Of a stretch of DNA of 32,951 nt, positions 1-6,449 are shown piece after piece (position 1 is the first letter of the stretch; each line of letters begins with the position of its first letter). The stretch comes from JAEZFI01 sp044508215. GTDB lineage: Bacteria > Actinomycetota > Acidimicrobiia > Acidimicrobiales > Microtrichaceae. Made by a program: the position numbers and the translations under genes. The stretch lies in assembly GCA_044508215.1 (NCBI GenBank), contig JBIQID010000017.1:1-32951 (forward strand), written 5' to 3'. The notes below the pieces were generated by a model, which searched no databases, was not told the origin of the DNA, and saw only the letters and a program-made list of their open reading frames with translations.

Positions 1-416
1 GGGTTCGGCTTCTGGAACACCATGCCGATCCGGCGCCGGACCTCGACCGGGTTCACGGTGCCGCCGTAGAGGTCGACGCCCCGGAACTGCACGTCGCCCT
101 CGACCTTGGCGCCCTCGATCAGGTCGTTCATGCGGTTGAAGCAGCGGAGCACCGTGCTCTTCCCGCAGCCGGACGGACCGATGAAGGCCGTGATCTCGCC
201 ACGGGTGATCTTCATCGTCACGTCGCGGACGGCCTTGTGCCGCCCGTACCAGACGCCCAGGTCGGCGACGTCGAACACCACCTCGTGCGGCGGGGTGAAC
301 TCGGGGATCTCAGCGCCGAAGGGACCCGGCTCGGTCCGGACGTGGAGCTGGTCAGGCACGACCGTGAGGCCCTTCTGCTCCTGGCCCTCCGCACCGGTTC
401 GCATGGTGTCGGTCAC
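1..416 (-). CDS. pstB: Phosphate ABC transporter ATP-binding protein PstB (3' end beyond window)
   Basis: This is the ATPase that drives the high-affinity PstSCAB phosphate importer at the cytoplasmic face of the membrane. The N-terminal 138 or so residues are visible. They contain the Walker A motif GPSGCGKST followed by LRCFNRMNDLI, and later the Q-loop stretch RIGMVFQKPNP, which together are typical of PstB. I chose the GTG at 416 because AAGGGAG lies 6 bases upstream; an in-frame ATG at 404 is the alternative. The roughly 60 residues before Walker A include a short extension rich in Glu and Pro that is longer than usual. It is preceded by a PHO-box-like repeat and a -10 box, so it seems to start its own transcription unit rather than follow pstSCA directly. 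The signature and Walker B motifs lie outside the window. Confidence 0.95.
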   Translation of the reverse strand, partial: MTDTMRTGAEGQEQKGLTVVPDQLHVRTEPGPFGAEIPEFTPPHEVVFDVADLGVWYGRHKAVRDVTMKITRGEITAFIGPSGCGKSTVLRCFNRMNDLIEGAKVEGDVQFRGVDLYGGTVNPVEVRRRIGMVFQKPN

Positions 417-518
417 CCCGAGCTCCCTTCATGCCAGGTGGCTCCGTCGCTGGTCGCTTCGTCTGGTCTCGCTGGGATCCCGGGTCGCTCCGGGATGGCT
501 CCCACCACTCGTCCGCGC

Positions 519-547
519 AGCGTAAGGGCGCCCGGTGGCGCAGCACC
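519..547 (-). promoter_or_regulatory. Candidate pstB promoter
   Basis: Read on the minus strand, TACGCT (519-524) fits the actinobacterial -10 consensus TANNNT. A -35 position 17 bases upstream (542-547, GGTGCT) is poor, as expected for an activator-dependent promoter. The PHO-box repeats end 4 bases further upstream. The predicted leader to the GTG at 416 is about 95 bases. Confidence 0.5.
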
Positions 548-554
548 ACCGGGC
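530..554 (-). terminator. Hairpin downstream of ppk
   Basis: GCCCGGTGG (530-538) and CCACCGGGC (546-554) form a perfect 9-bp stem with a 7-base loop, about 45 bases after the ppk stop codon. There is no T tract, as is usual in high-GC actinobacteria. The same bases lie between the PHO box and the -10 box of pstB, so the hairpin overlaps that promoter. Confidence 0.5.
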
Positions 555-584
555 AGGTGAACGGCAGGTGAACGAACGGCGAAC
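552..584 (-). promoter_or_regulatory. PHO box: three contiguous 11-bp direct repeats
   Basis: On the minus strand the units are GTTCGCCGTTC (584-574), GTTCACCTGCC (573-563) and GTTCACCTGCC (562-552). The last two are identical, and all start with GTTCRCC. Streptomyces PhoP boxes are built from 11-bp direct repeats with the core GTTCACC, so this is a good match. It points at pstB and sits just upstream of a -10 box. Binding by a PhoP/PhoB-type regulator is inferred. Confidence 0.75.
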
Positions 585-598
585 CCTTCGGCAGCCCA

Positions 599-2632
599 TC
601 ACCGGCCGGTCGCACGTCGCTGCAGCTCGACCTGCGCGTCCACCACGCCGCCCCCCTGCGGGGGGTGCCAGACGTCGTCCACCAGCGTCCACGCGGAGGT
701 GTCGTCGGCCAGCGCCACGTCGAGCACCTCCACGACCCGGGTGGCGAGCGCCGGGTCGTCGACGCGGACCAGCGCCTCCACCCGTCGATCCAGGTTCCGG
801 GGCATCAGGTCCGCCGATCCGATCAGGGTGAGCGGACGGTCGGGGCCTTCGCCGTTGGCGAACCGGTAGACGCGTGAGTGCTCGAGGTAGCGGCCGACGA
901 TGCTCCGCACCCGGATGTTCTCGCTCAGCCCCGGCACCTGTGGGCGGAGGCAGCAGATGCCCCTCACGACGAGGTCGACCGACACGCCGTCGGCCGACGC
1001 CGCGTAGAGCTCCTCGATCATCTCGGGGTCCACGAGGCTGTTCATCTTCATCACGATCCGACCCTCGGACGCCTCCCGCTCCCCGCGGATCAAGCCGACC
1101 AGGCTGGTGCGCATGTGGGCCGGCGCCACGGACAGGGCCCGGTAGCCGACGGGCCGCCCGAAGCCCGTGAGGTAGTTGAAGAGCTGGTTGACGTCGGCCC
1201 CGATGTCGGCGTCCGCGGTCAAGAGGCCGAAGTCCTCGTAGCGGCGAGCGGTGCTCGCGTTGTAGTTGCCGGTGCCGAGGTGGCAGTAGCGGCGGATCAC
1301 GCCGCCCTCCGACCGTGCCACCATCGAGATCTTCACGTGGGTCTTCAGTCCGACGACGCCGTAGACCACGTGCACCCCGGCTCGCTCCAGGCGCTTCGCC
1401 CACTCGATGTTCTTCTCCTCGTCGAACCGCGCCTTCAACTCGACGAGGGCGACCACCTGCTTGCCCGCCTCGGCGGCGCGGATCAGCGAGGCGACGATGT
1501 CGCTGTCGTCCGAGGTGCGGTAGAGGGTCTGCTTGATCGCCAGCACGTCGGGGTCCTTCGACGCCTGCCGCACGAACTCCTCCACCGACGTGGCGAAGCT
1601 GTCGTAGGGGTGGTGGACCAGCACGTCGGAGCGCGAGATCACGGAGAACAGGTCCGCCGGCTCGCCGTCCTCGGAGAGCAGCGCCCGTTGCGTCACCGGC
1701 GAGAACGGCGGGTACTTCAGGTCGGGCCGGTCGACGCGGTGGAGGGCCCACAGCCCGCCGAGGTCGAGGGGCGCCCGGTGCACGTACGTGTCGTCGGTGC
1801 CGACCCCCAACTCGCGCTGGAGCAGCTGCAGGGTCTCCTTGCGGATCCCCTCGGCCACGTCGAGGCGCACCACCTCCCCGAAGCGACGGCGGCGCACCTC
1901 CACCTCGATGGCGGCGAGCAGGTCGTCGGCGTCCTCACCCAGCTCGAGGTCGGCGTCCCGGGTGACCCGGAACACCACGTGGTCCTCCACCGACATCCCG
2001 GGGAACAGCTCGCCGAGGTGCGCGGCGATGACCTGCTCCACCGGCACGAAGCGGCGGTCGTCGTCGACCGGCACGAACCGCTCGAGCAGCGGCGGCACCT
2101 TCACGCGGGCGAAGCGCCGTTCCCCGTCGGTGGGGTCCACCACGAGCACGGCCAGGTTCAGCGAGAGGTCGGAGATGTAGGGGAACGGGTGCACCGGGTC
2201 GACCGCGAGCGGCGTCAGCACCGGGAACAGCCGCCGGTCGAACAACTTCCTCATCTGCTTCCGGTCGGACTTGTCGAGCTCCGACCAGTCGACGATCGCG
2301 ACGCCGGCCTCGGCGAGCTCCGGCACGAGCTCGCGCCGGTAGAGGTCGTCGGCCGCCGCGCACGCTCGGACGACGTGCTCTCGGATCAGCGCGAGCTGTT
2401 CGCCGGGGGTCAGCCCGTCGGCGCTGCGGGCGCGGACGCCCGCTTCGACCTGGTCCTTCAGACCGGCGACGCGGACCTGGAAGAACTCGTCGAGGTTCTG
2501 GCCGAAGATGGCGAGGAACGCGACGCGCTCGAGCAGCGGTGTGGACGGGTTCGCCGCGAGGGCCAGGACCCGGTCGTTGAACTCCAGCCAGGAGCGCTCC
2601 CTGTTGATGAGGAGCGCCTCGCGGTCGGCCAC
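599..2632 (-). CDS. ppk: Polyphosphate kinase 1
   Basis: Reversibly transfers the gamma-phosphate of ATP to polyphosphate, storing phosphate and energy. The 677-residue protein has the usual family length and opens with the typical N-terminal segment (NRERSWLEFNDRVLALA, then FLAIFGQNLDEFFQVRV). The catalytic part carries YCHLGTGNYN, whose histidine (about residue 451) corresponds to the autophosphorylated His435 of the E. coli enzyme. The stretch ELKARFDEEKNIEWAKRLE also matches the nucleotide-binding region of the family. The GTG at 2632 was chosen because TAGGGT lies 6 bases before it, the arrangement expected of a leaderless transcript, and no Shine-Dalgarno sequence is present. Its neighbour downstream is pstB, so this end of the window is a phosphate locus. 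A hairpin follows the stop codon. Confidence 0.97.
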   Translation of the reverse strand: MADREALLINRERSWLEFNDRVLALAANPSTPLLERVAFLAIFGQNLDEFFQVRVAGLKDQVEAGVRARSADGLTPGEQLALIREHVVRACAAADDLYRRELVPELAEAGVAIVDWSELDKSDRKQMRKLFDRRLFPVLTPLAVDPVHPFPYISDLSLNLAVLVVDPTDGERRFARVKVPPLLERFVPVDDDRRFVPVEQVIAAHLGELFPGMSVEDHVVFRVTRDADLELGEDADDLLAAIEVEVRRRRFGEVVRLDVAEGIRKETLQLLQRELGVGTDDTYVHRAPLDLGGLWALHRVDRPDLKYPPFSPVTQRALLSEDGEPADLFSVISRSDVLVHHPYDSFATSVEEFVRQASKDPDVLAIKQTLYRTSDDSDIVASLIRAAEAGKQVVALVELKARFDEEKNIEWAKRLERAGVHVVYGVVGLKTHVKISMVARSEGGVIRRYCHLGTGNYNASTARRYEDFGLLTADADIGADVNQLFNYLTGFGRPVGYRALSVAPAHMRTSLVGLIRGEREASEGRIVMKMNSLVDPEMIEELYAASADGVSVDLVVRGICCLRPQVPGLSENIRVRSIVGRYLEHSRVYRFANGEGPDRPLTLIGSADLMPRNLDRRVEALVRVDDPALATRVVEVLDVALADDTSAWTLVDDVWHPPQGGGVVDAQVELQRRATGR

Positions 2633-2638
2633 CCGGTC

Positions 2639-2644
2639 ACCCTA
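2639..2644 (-). promoter_or_regulatory. Leaderless -10 box of ppk
   Basis: TAGGGT on the minus strand, followed by 6 bases and then the GTG start. Transcription would begin at or within a base of the start codon. No recognisable -35 was seen. Confidence 0.5.
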
Positions 2645-2749
2645 CCGGTGAGGTCCGTCCGGCGGGCCGGACACTGCCCCGTGGACGGCGAGCGAGGAGC
2701 GGCGAGGACGGGCAGCGGGCGGCGACGCCGTTCCTGCGCCGCCGTCGGG

Positions 2750-3031
2750 TCAGTGCCGCTCGGGATCGATGTCGAGCTCGGGCGGGTCCCAGGCCAGGAG
2801 GATGTTCTCGCGCTCGGCGTCGCGCTTGACCCGCTCGCGGTTCCGCTTGAACTGCGGGTCGTGCGGCGGCAGCAGCATCAGGCGAGCCTGCATCCGGGCG
2901 TCGAACCCGTTGACCACGTCGCGCTCCCCGAAGTCCGACCGGAGCTCCCAGTGGGGCGCCACGGGGCCCAGGTAGACGACCGTGACGGACGCCTGCGGGG
3001 GTTCGGTGACCTCGTCGATGAGCTCAGACAT
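2750..3031 (-). CDS. Hypothetical protein, 93 residues
   Basis: I do not recognise a family. The protein is small, soluble and charged. It has a likely beta segment near residues 15-22 (SVTVVYLG), a segment rich in Arg, Lys and Glu around residues 60-75 (KRNRERVKRDAE) that is probably helical, and an acidic C-terminus (WDPPELDIDPERH). There is no signal peptide, membrane segment or cysteine motif. The ATG at 3031 has GGAG about 11 bases upstream and a TAGAGT box about 35 bases upstream, which supports expression from its own promoter. It lies between ppk and the HtrA protease on the same strand, 52 bases after the protease stop. Clean actinobacterial codon choice favours a real gene over a chance frame. 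Confidence 0.75.
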   Translation of the reverse strand: MSELIDEVTEPPQASVTVVYLGPVAPHWELRSDFGERDVVNGFDARMQARLMLLPPHDPQFKRNRERVKRDAERENILLAWDPPELDIDPERH

Positions 3032-3066
3032 CGGTGGGAACGCTCCTGCCGTGTTGGGGACCCGAC

Positions 3067-3072
3067 ACTCTA
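3067..3072 (-). promoter_or_regulatory. -10 box upstream of the 93-residue gene
   Basis: TAGAGT on the minus strand fits TANNNT and lies 35 bases before the ATG at 3031, just downstream of the HtrA stop codon. No clear -35 was seen. Confidence 0.4.
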
Positions 3073-3083
3073 CCCGGGCCCCG

Positions 3084-4553
3084 TCACCTGCTGCCCAGGG
3101 TGGCGGTGACGGTCTGCTCCTGGCCGCGCCGGAGGATCCGCAGCTCCAGCTCGTCGCCCGGCTGCTTCCTCCGCACGATCGCTCCCACGTCCTGGTTCGA
3201 CGTGACCTCCTCGCCGTCGACCCGCACGATCACGTCGCCGGGGAGCACGCCCGCCTGGTCGGCGGCCGAGCCCGGGGTGACCGCCTGGACGAACGCACCC
3301 TCGTCGACCGACACCTCGAACCGCTGGAGCACGTCGGGGGTGGTCTCTGAGATGTCGGTCGTCTGCACGCCCAGGAACGCCGCCCGGGGCGTCGCAGGAC
3401 CGGTCGTGCCGCCGCCCGCCTTCAGCTCCTCGATGAGCGGGCGGATGTCGTCGATCGCCAGCGAGAAGCCGAGGCTCTGCGAGTTCTGGATGATGGCGGT
3501 GTTGACCCCGATCACCTCGCCCTGGGCGTTCACGAGCGGACCGCCGCTGTTGCCGGGGTTGATGGCCGCATCCGTCTGGATGAGGTGCTCGAGCGTCATG
3601 TCCTCGGCGCTGATGGTCCGGTCGAGCGCCGAGATGATGCCGAGCGTCACCGTCGGTTGCTCCCCGAGGTTGAGCGCGTTGCCGATCGCCACGACGTCGT
3701 CGCCCACCTGCGCCGCGTCGGAGCTGCCCAGCGTGGCGGGCGTGGCGTCGGTGACGTCCTCGGCCTTGACGAGTGCCACGTCGTTCTCGGGGAACGCCCC
3801 GACGAGGGTGGCGTTCTTGGTCGTGCCGTCGGAGAACATCACCTCGATCCGGTTCGCTCCCTGGATCACGTGCGCGTTGGTGAGCACGAGCCCGTCCTCG
3901 CTCAGCACGATCCCCGACCCGGCCGCCTCCTCGAAGCCTCGGATGGTGGCCTGGCCCGTCTGGATCGCGACCACGGACGGCCTGACCTTTGCGAGCAGGC
4001 TCGGGATGTCGAGGCCCTCGCGGGCGATGCGCGAGGCCGGGGGCGGCGTCTGCGCGGTGGTCGTCCGCTCGTTGGGCAGCACCAACCACATCAGACCGGC
4101 GACCAACGCGGCGACGACCGCGCCCACCAGCGCGGCGGTGAGCACCGACGATCCCTTCCCCCGCCCGTCGTCGTCACGCCCACGTCCCGGCGGCGGCGTG
4201 GCGGCCGGGTCCGGGCGGTGCTCCCGTTCAGGGTCGAGCAGGCCGAGCGGCAGCTCCCAGGGCGCGGTCGTGGTCGAGCCGCCCGTGCCGCCGAGCGGGG
4301 TGGGGCCGGGGCTGGGAGCCCCGATCGGGCCGGTCGCGCCGGGACCACCCCATCCGGGGCTGCCACCGGGGGCCATGGGCCGCACGCCGGGCGACGGCCG
4401 GAGGTCGACCGCGGAGATCGGCGCCGTGGGCACCATGGGTCCCGCTGGAGCCGCGGGCACGGTCGCCGGGCCGTGGGCGGGTACGTCGGGGCGGCCGCCG
4501 TCGTGCGAGGGCGGTGTCCACTGCGGGGTGTGACGTGGGGACTCGGGTTGCAT
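3084..4553 (-). CDS. Membrane-anchored HtrA/DegP-type serine protease with PDZ domain
   Basis: A cell-envelope quality-control protease of the trypsin-like S1C family, 489 residues. Residues 1-134 are a Pro/Gly-rich cytoplasmic region. Residues 135-159 form one membrane helix. The protease domain follows, with a complete triad: His228 (TNAHVI), Asp258 (ENDVALVK) and Ser336 (NPGNSGGPL). One C-terminal PDZ domain (roughly residues 390-489) carries FLGVQTTDI and GVLPGDVIVRVDGEEV. The layout matches actinobacterial PepD/HtrA-type proteins. The frame is open for a further 73 codons upstream, but the ATG at 4553 has GGAGG four bases before it, so I start there. It is divergent from a whiB gene across a 300-base region. 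The long disordered N-terminus could bind a cytoplasmic partner, which is inference. Confidence 0.93.
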   Translation of the reverse strand: MQPESPRHTPQWTPPSHDGGRPDVPAHGPATVPAAPAGPMVPTAPISAVDLRPSPGVRPMAPGGSPGWGGPGATGPIGAPSPGPTPLGGTGGSTTTAPWELPLGLLDPEREHRPDPAATPPPGRGRDDDGRGKGSSVLTAALVGAVVAALVAGLMWLVLPNERTTTAQTPPPASRIAREGLDIPSLLAKVRPSVVAIQTGQATIRGFEEAAGSGIVLSEDGLVLTNAHVIQGANRIEVMFSDGTTKNATLVGAFPENDVALVKAEDVTDATPATLGSSDAAQVGDDVVAIGNALNLGEQPTVTLGIISALDRTISAEDMTLEHLIQTDAAINPGNSGGPLVNAQGEVIGVNTAIIQNSQSLGFSLAIDDIRPLIEELKAGGGTTGPATPRAAFLGVQTTDISETTPDVLQRFEVSVDEGAFVQAVTPGSAADQAGVLPGDVIVRVDGEEVTSNQDVGAIVRRKQPGDELELRILRRGQEQTVTATLGSR

Positions 4554-4853
4554 GGTGCCTCCGCCCGTTCGGGATGGCCACGGCGGTGACCGGACTTCGA
4601 GTATTGCCAGCTGGTGCCGGCCTGAGGGCAGCGCGGGTCGTCGCGGCGCTGTGGAGCGTTTCAGCCGCCCGTCGCGCGTACCCGGGGCGGACCTCGGCGA
4701 GCCCCGACTGAGGAGTCCCCTCGGCGGGTACCGACGGCCCGACGACGACGCACCGGGGTCACTGAGAGGCATCTCAGTGCTGAACGTGTGAGGACTGGGT
4801 CAGCCGGGAATGCTGTACCCGGTGCGTCGCGCCGCGCGACACCGGGAGGATGC
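4554..4853. other. Divergent intergenic region between HtrA gene and whiB
   Basis: These 300 bases separate two divergent genes. Near the HtrA start, the minus strand carries AATACT (about 55 bases upstream of the ATG), a possible -10. The main feature is the palindrome at 4760-4779. A GGGAGGA ribosome site for whiB ends 3 bases before its ATG. An open frame continues through part of it in the HtrA frame, but it looks unconserved and has no initiation signal. I see no other gene. Confidence 0.6.
4760..4779. promoter_or_regulatory. Palindrome upstream of whiB, core shared with sdh promoter
   Basis: CACTGAGA (4760-4767) and TCTCAGTG (4772-4779) are perfect 8-bp arms around GGCA. The 14-base core TGAGAGGCATCTCA differs at one base from the core over the sdh -35 box at 17270-17283. 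It lies about 75 bases before the whiB ATG. A dimeric regulator is the likely reader; its identity is unknown. Confidence 0.55.
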
Positions 4854-5105
4854 ATGGAAGAGAACTGGATGGCCAGGGGTAACTGCGCCGAGATGTCACC
4901 CAGTGTGTTCTTCCCGAGCGACGGTGTCGGCGTCGAGGCTGCCCGCAAGGTGTGCGCAGACTGCCCGGTGAAGGTGGTCTGCCTGGAGTACGCGCTGGAG
5001 AACCGCATCGACCACGGCGTCTGGGGCGGCACCTCCGAGCGGGAGCGTCGCCGGATCCTCCGGGCGCGGGCCGCCGAGCGCGCCGCAGCCGTCCGCGCCG
5101 GCTGA
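4854..5105 (+). CDS. WhiB-family iron-sulfur transcription regulator
   Basis: Wbl proteins hold a [4Fe-4S] cluster and usually act by binding the primary sigma factor; many sense NO, O2 or redox state. The 83-residue product has the four cluster cysteines C11, C34, C37 and C43 (spacing C-X22-C-X2-C-X5-C). The GVWGG turn at residues 55-59 and the basic tail ERERRRILRARAAER follow. I start at the ATG at 4854 because GGGAGGA precedes it; an in-frame ATG at 4788 would add 22 residues without any family similarity. Length and motif order resemble WhiB1/WhiB2-type proteins, but I cannot assign an ortholog. It converges on tatA with 19 bases between stops, and a strong palindrome lies upstream. Confidence 0.93.
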   Translation: MEENWMARGNCAEMSPSVFFPSDGVGVEAARKVCADCPVKVVCLEYALENRIDHGVWGGTSERERRRILRARAAERAAAVRAG

Positions 5106-5124
5106 CCGGGCGGGCCCTGGTTCG

Positions 5125-5301
5125 CTACTTGGCGTCCTTCGCGGCGCTCTCGCCGTCCTCGGAGCCCTCGGCACCGTCCTTCAAGCCCTGCTTGAATTCC
5201 TTCTGGGCCTCGCCGATGGACCGCGCGAGCTTGGGCAGCTGCGAGCCCCCGAAGAGGACGAGGAGCACGACGGCCACGATGATCAGCTCGGTGGTACCCA
5301 T
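5125..5301 (-). CDS. tatA: Sec-independent translocase subunit TatA
   Basis: TatA oligomerises to form the passage for folded proteins in the twin-arginine pathway of the cytoplasmic membrane. The product is only 58 residues. Residues 4-17 (TELIIVAVVLLVLF) are the short membrane helix. The FG-P hinge (FGGSQLPKL, residues 17-25) and the amphipathic helix (ARSIGEAQKEFKQGLKDG) follow, and the acidic tail is short. The ATG at 5301 sits 6 bases after TACGCT on the minus strand, so the mRNA is probably leaderless; a start further upstream would spoil the family N-terminus. TatB and TatC are not in the window. The short tail and the FGxxxLP motif favour TatA over TatB. Confidence 0.93.
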   Translation of the reverse strand: MGTTELIIVAVVLLVLFGGSQLPKLARSIGEAQKEFKQGLKDGAEGSEDGESAAKDAK

Positions 5302-5307
5302 GGCGCC

Positions 5308-5313
5308 AGCGTA
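5308..5313 (-). promoter_or_regulatory. Leaderless -10 box of tatA
   Basis: TACGCT on the minus strand with 6 bases to the ATG at 5301. No Shine-Dalgarno sequence is present, which fits a leaderless mRNA. Confidence 0.5.
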
Positions 5314-5376
5314 CCGCTGGCGACGCTCTCCCGTCCCCGCGGGCTCCCTTCCCATCCGGTCCACGGGGGTCTGAGG

Positions 5377-6009
5377 GTGTCCCGCGCAGCGGCGCCCTCG
5401 GTCCCGGACGGCTCGGTCCGCGCCCGGATCAGGGCGGCCCGCCGTGCGCTCGATCCTGCCACCGCCGCCCGGGCTGGGCAGCTGGTGGCCGTGCGGGTGA
5501 GCCGCTGGGTGGACCGGGAGTGGCCCCAGGCCCGCGTCGGTGGCTACGTCGCGTTCGACGGCGAGCTCGACCCGTCGTCGTTGGGCGAGCGGCTGCGGTC
5601 AGCCGGTCACTCGACCTGGCTTCCCGTCTGCGGTGAGGACGGGCTGCTCCGCTTCCGGCGCTGGGACGGGCGGCAGCGGCTGGTGCGGGGCCCGTTCGGC
5701 ACGTCGCACCCGGAGCTGGGAGAGACGATCGACCCCTACGAGCTGGACCTGGTGCTGGTGCCGCTCGTGGCCTTCGACGCCGAACGGCACCGCGTGGGCT
5801 TCGGGGCGGGGTTCTACGACCGCACCTTCGCCGAGGCCCCCCGGCCGGTGCTGGTCGGGCTCGCCCACGACCTCCAGGAGCTGGAGCCGTGGCACCCCGA
5901 ACCCTGGGACGTCACCCTCGACGCCGTCGCCACCCCGACCCGCTGGGTCGTCGACGTCGATCCCGATGACCCGCTCGGAGGTCAGGCTGAAGCGATCCGC
6001 TCGGCCTGA
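5377..6009 (+). CDS. 5-formyltetrahydrofolate cyclo-ligase
   Basis: Converts 5-formyl-THF to 5,10-methenyl-THF with ATP, clearing an inhibitory folate in the cytoplasm. The 210-residue protein has the family's N-terminal basic helix (RARIRAARRAL). The central GYVAFDGELDP stretch and the diagnostic LVPLVAFDAERHRVGFGAGFYDR are both present; this last motif is the most conserved part of the family. The GTG at 5377 gives a normal length, although its ribosome site is weak (GAGG immediately before). The 3' end overlaps the convergent whiB2-type gene by 28 bases, so the last codons of the two genes are complementary. It is divergent from tatA, with 75 bases between the starts. Confidence 0.92.
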   Translation: MSRAAAPSVPDGSVRARIRAARRALDPATAARAGQLVAVRVSRWVDREWPQARVGGYVAFDGELDPSSLGERLRSAGHSTWLPVCGEDGLLRFRRWDGRQRLVRGPFGTSHPELGETIDPYELDLVLVPLVAFDAERHRVGFGAGFYDRTFAEAPRPVLVGLAHDLQELEPWHPEPWDVTLDAVATPTRWVVDVDPDDPLGGQAEAIRSA

Positions 6010-6266
6010 GCGGCACGGGCGAGCGCCCGCTGGCGACGGATGCGCCGGCGCTCACGTTCGCTGAGCCCGCCCCAGATCCCGAACTTCTCGCCGTTGGCCA
6101 GCGCGTACTCGAGGCAGTCCTCGCGCACGACGCAGCCCTTGCACACCGCCTTGGCCTCCTTGGTGGACGCGCCACGCTCGGGGAAGAAGAGGTCAGGGTC
6201 GACGCCCAGGCAGTTGGCGTACATCTGCCAACCCTGGTCCTCGACCTCGCTCGGCTCTCCGCTCAT
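5982..6266 (-). CDS. whiB: WhiB2/WhmD-type transcription regulator
   Basis: A 94-residue Wbl protein close in layout to mycobacterial WhiB2/WhmD and Streptomyces WhiB, which control septation and sporulation genes together with WhiA. It shows ANCLGVDPDLFFPERG, then CKGC and CLEYALANGEKFGIWGGLSERERRR, with the four cluster cysteines in C-Xn-C-X2-C-X5-C order and a strongly basic tail. The GIWGGLSERER stretch is the typical WhiB2 signature. I start at the ATG at 6266 because GGAGG lies 5 bases upstream; an ATG 17 codons earlier is less likely. The 3' end overlaps the folate gene by 28 bases. Two inverted repeats lie 77-115 bases upstream, so regulation by dimeric factors is likely. Confidence 0.92.
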   Translation of the reverse strand: MSGEPSEVEDQGWQMYANCLGVDPDLFFPERGASTKEAKAVCKGCVVREDCLEYALANGEKFGIWGGLSERERRRIRRQRALARAAQAERIASA

Positions 6267-6342
6267 GTGATCCTCCGGTTCCACCTGACCGACCACCAGG
6301 CTGTAGTGCTGCTCCACCCGGTCAACCCGAGTCCCCCTCCAA

Positions 6343-6358
6343 CGGTGTAATTACACCG
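6343..6358. promoter_or_regulatory. Perfect 16-bp palindrome upstream of whiB2-type gene
   Basis: CGGTGTAATTACACCG reads the same on both strands and is strikingly AT-rich in the middle for this genome. It lies 77 bases upstream of the whiB start. An operator for a dimeric helix-turn-helix regulator is the likeliest role; I cannot name the family. Confidence 0.5.
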
Positions 6359-6363
6359 ATGTA

Positions 6364-6380
6364 GGTCCCATCATGGGGCC
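6364..6380. promoter_or_regulatory. Second inverted repeat upstream of whiB2-type gene
   Basis: GGTCCCAT-C-ATGGGGCC has 7 of 8 arm bases complementary around one central base. It starts 6 bases from the first palindrome, so centre-to-centre distance is about 21 bases, near two helical turns. Confidence 0.35.
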
Positions 6381-6449
6381 AGACGGCACGTAAGTGCAAG
6401 AGGGAATCCACGCAGGCGGCTTGCCCCACCACGCTTCGCGCGGGCGCAG

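Noticed and set aside
878..3109. Long open frame on the plus strand opposite ppk (743 codons)
   Set aside because: It is a mirror of the ppk codons in very GC-rich DNA. Its translation is rich in His, Arg, Val and Asp repeats with no motif, while the opposite strand is a textbook Ppk.
4554..4772. 73-codon N-terminal extension of the HtrA protein
   Set aside because: No start signal, no family similarity, and it would swallow much of the divergent promoter region. The ATG at 4553 has a good ribosome site.
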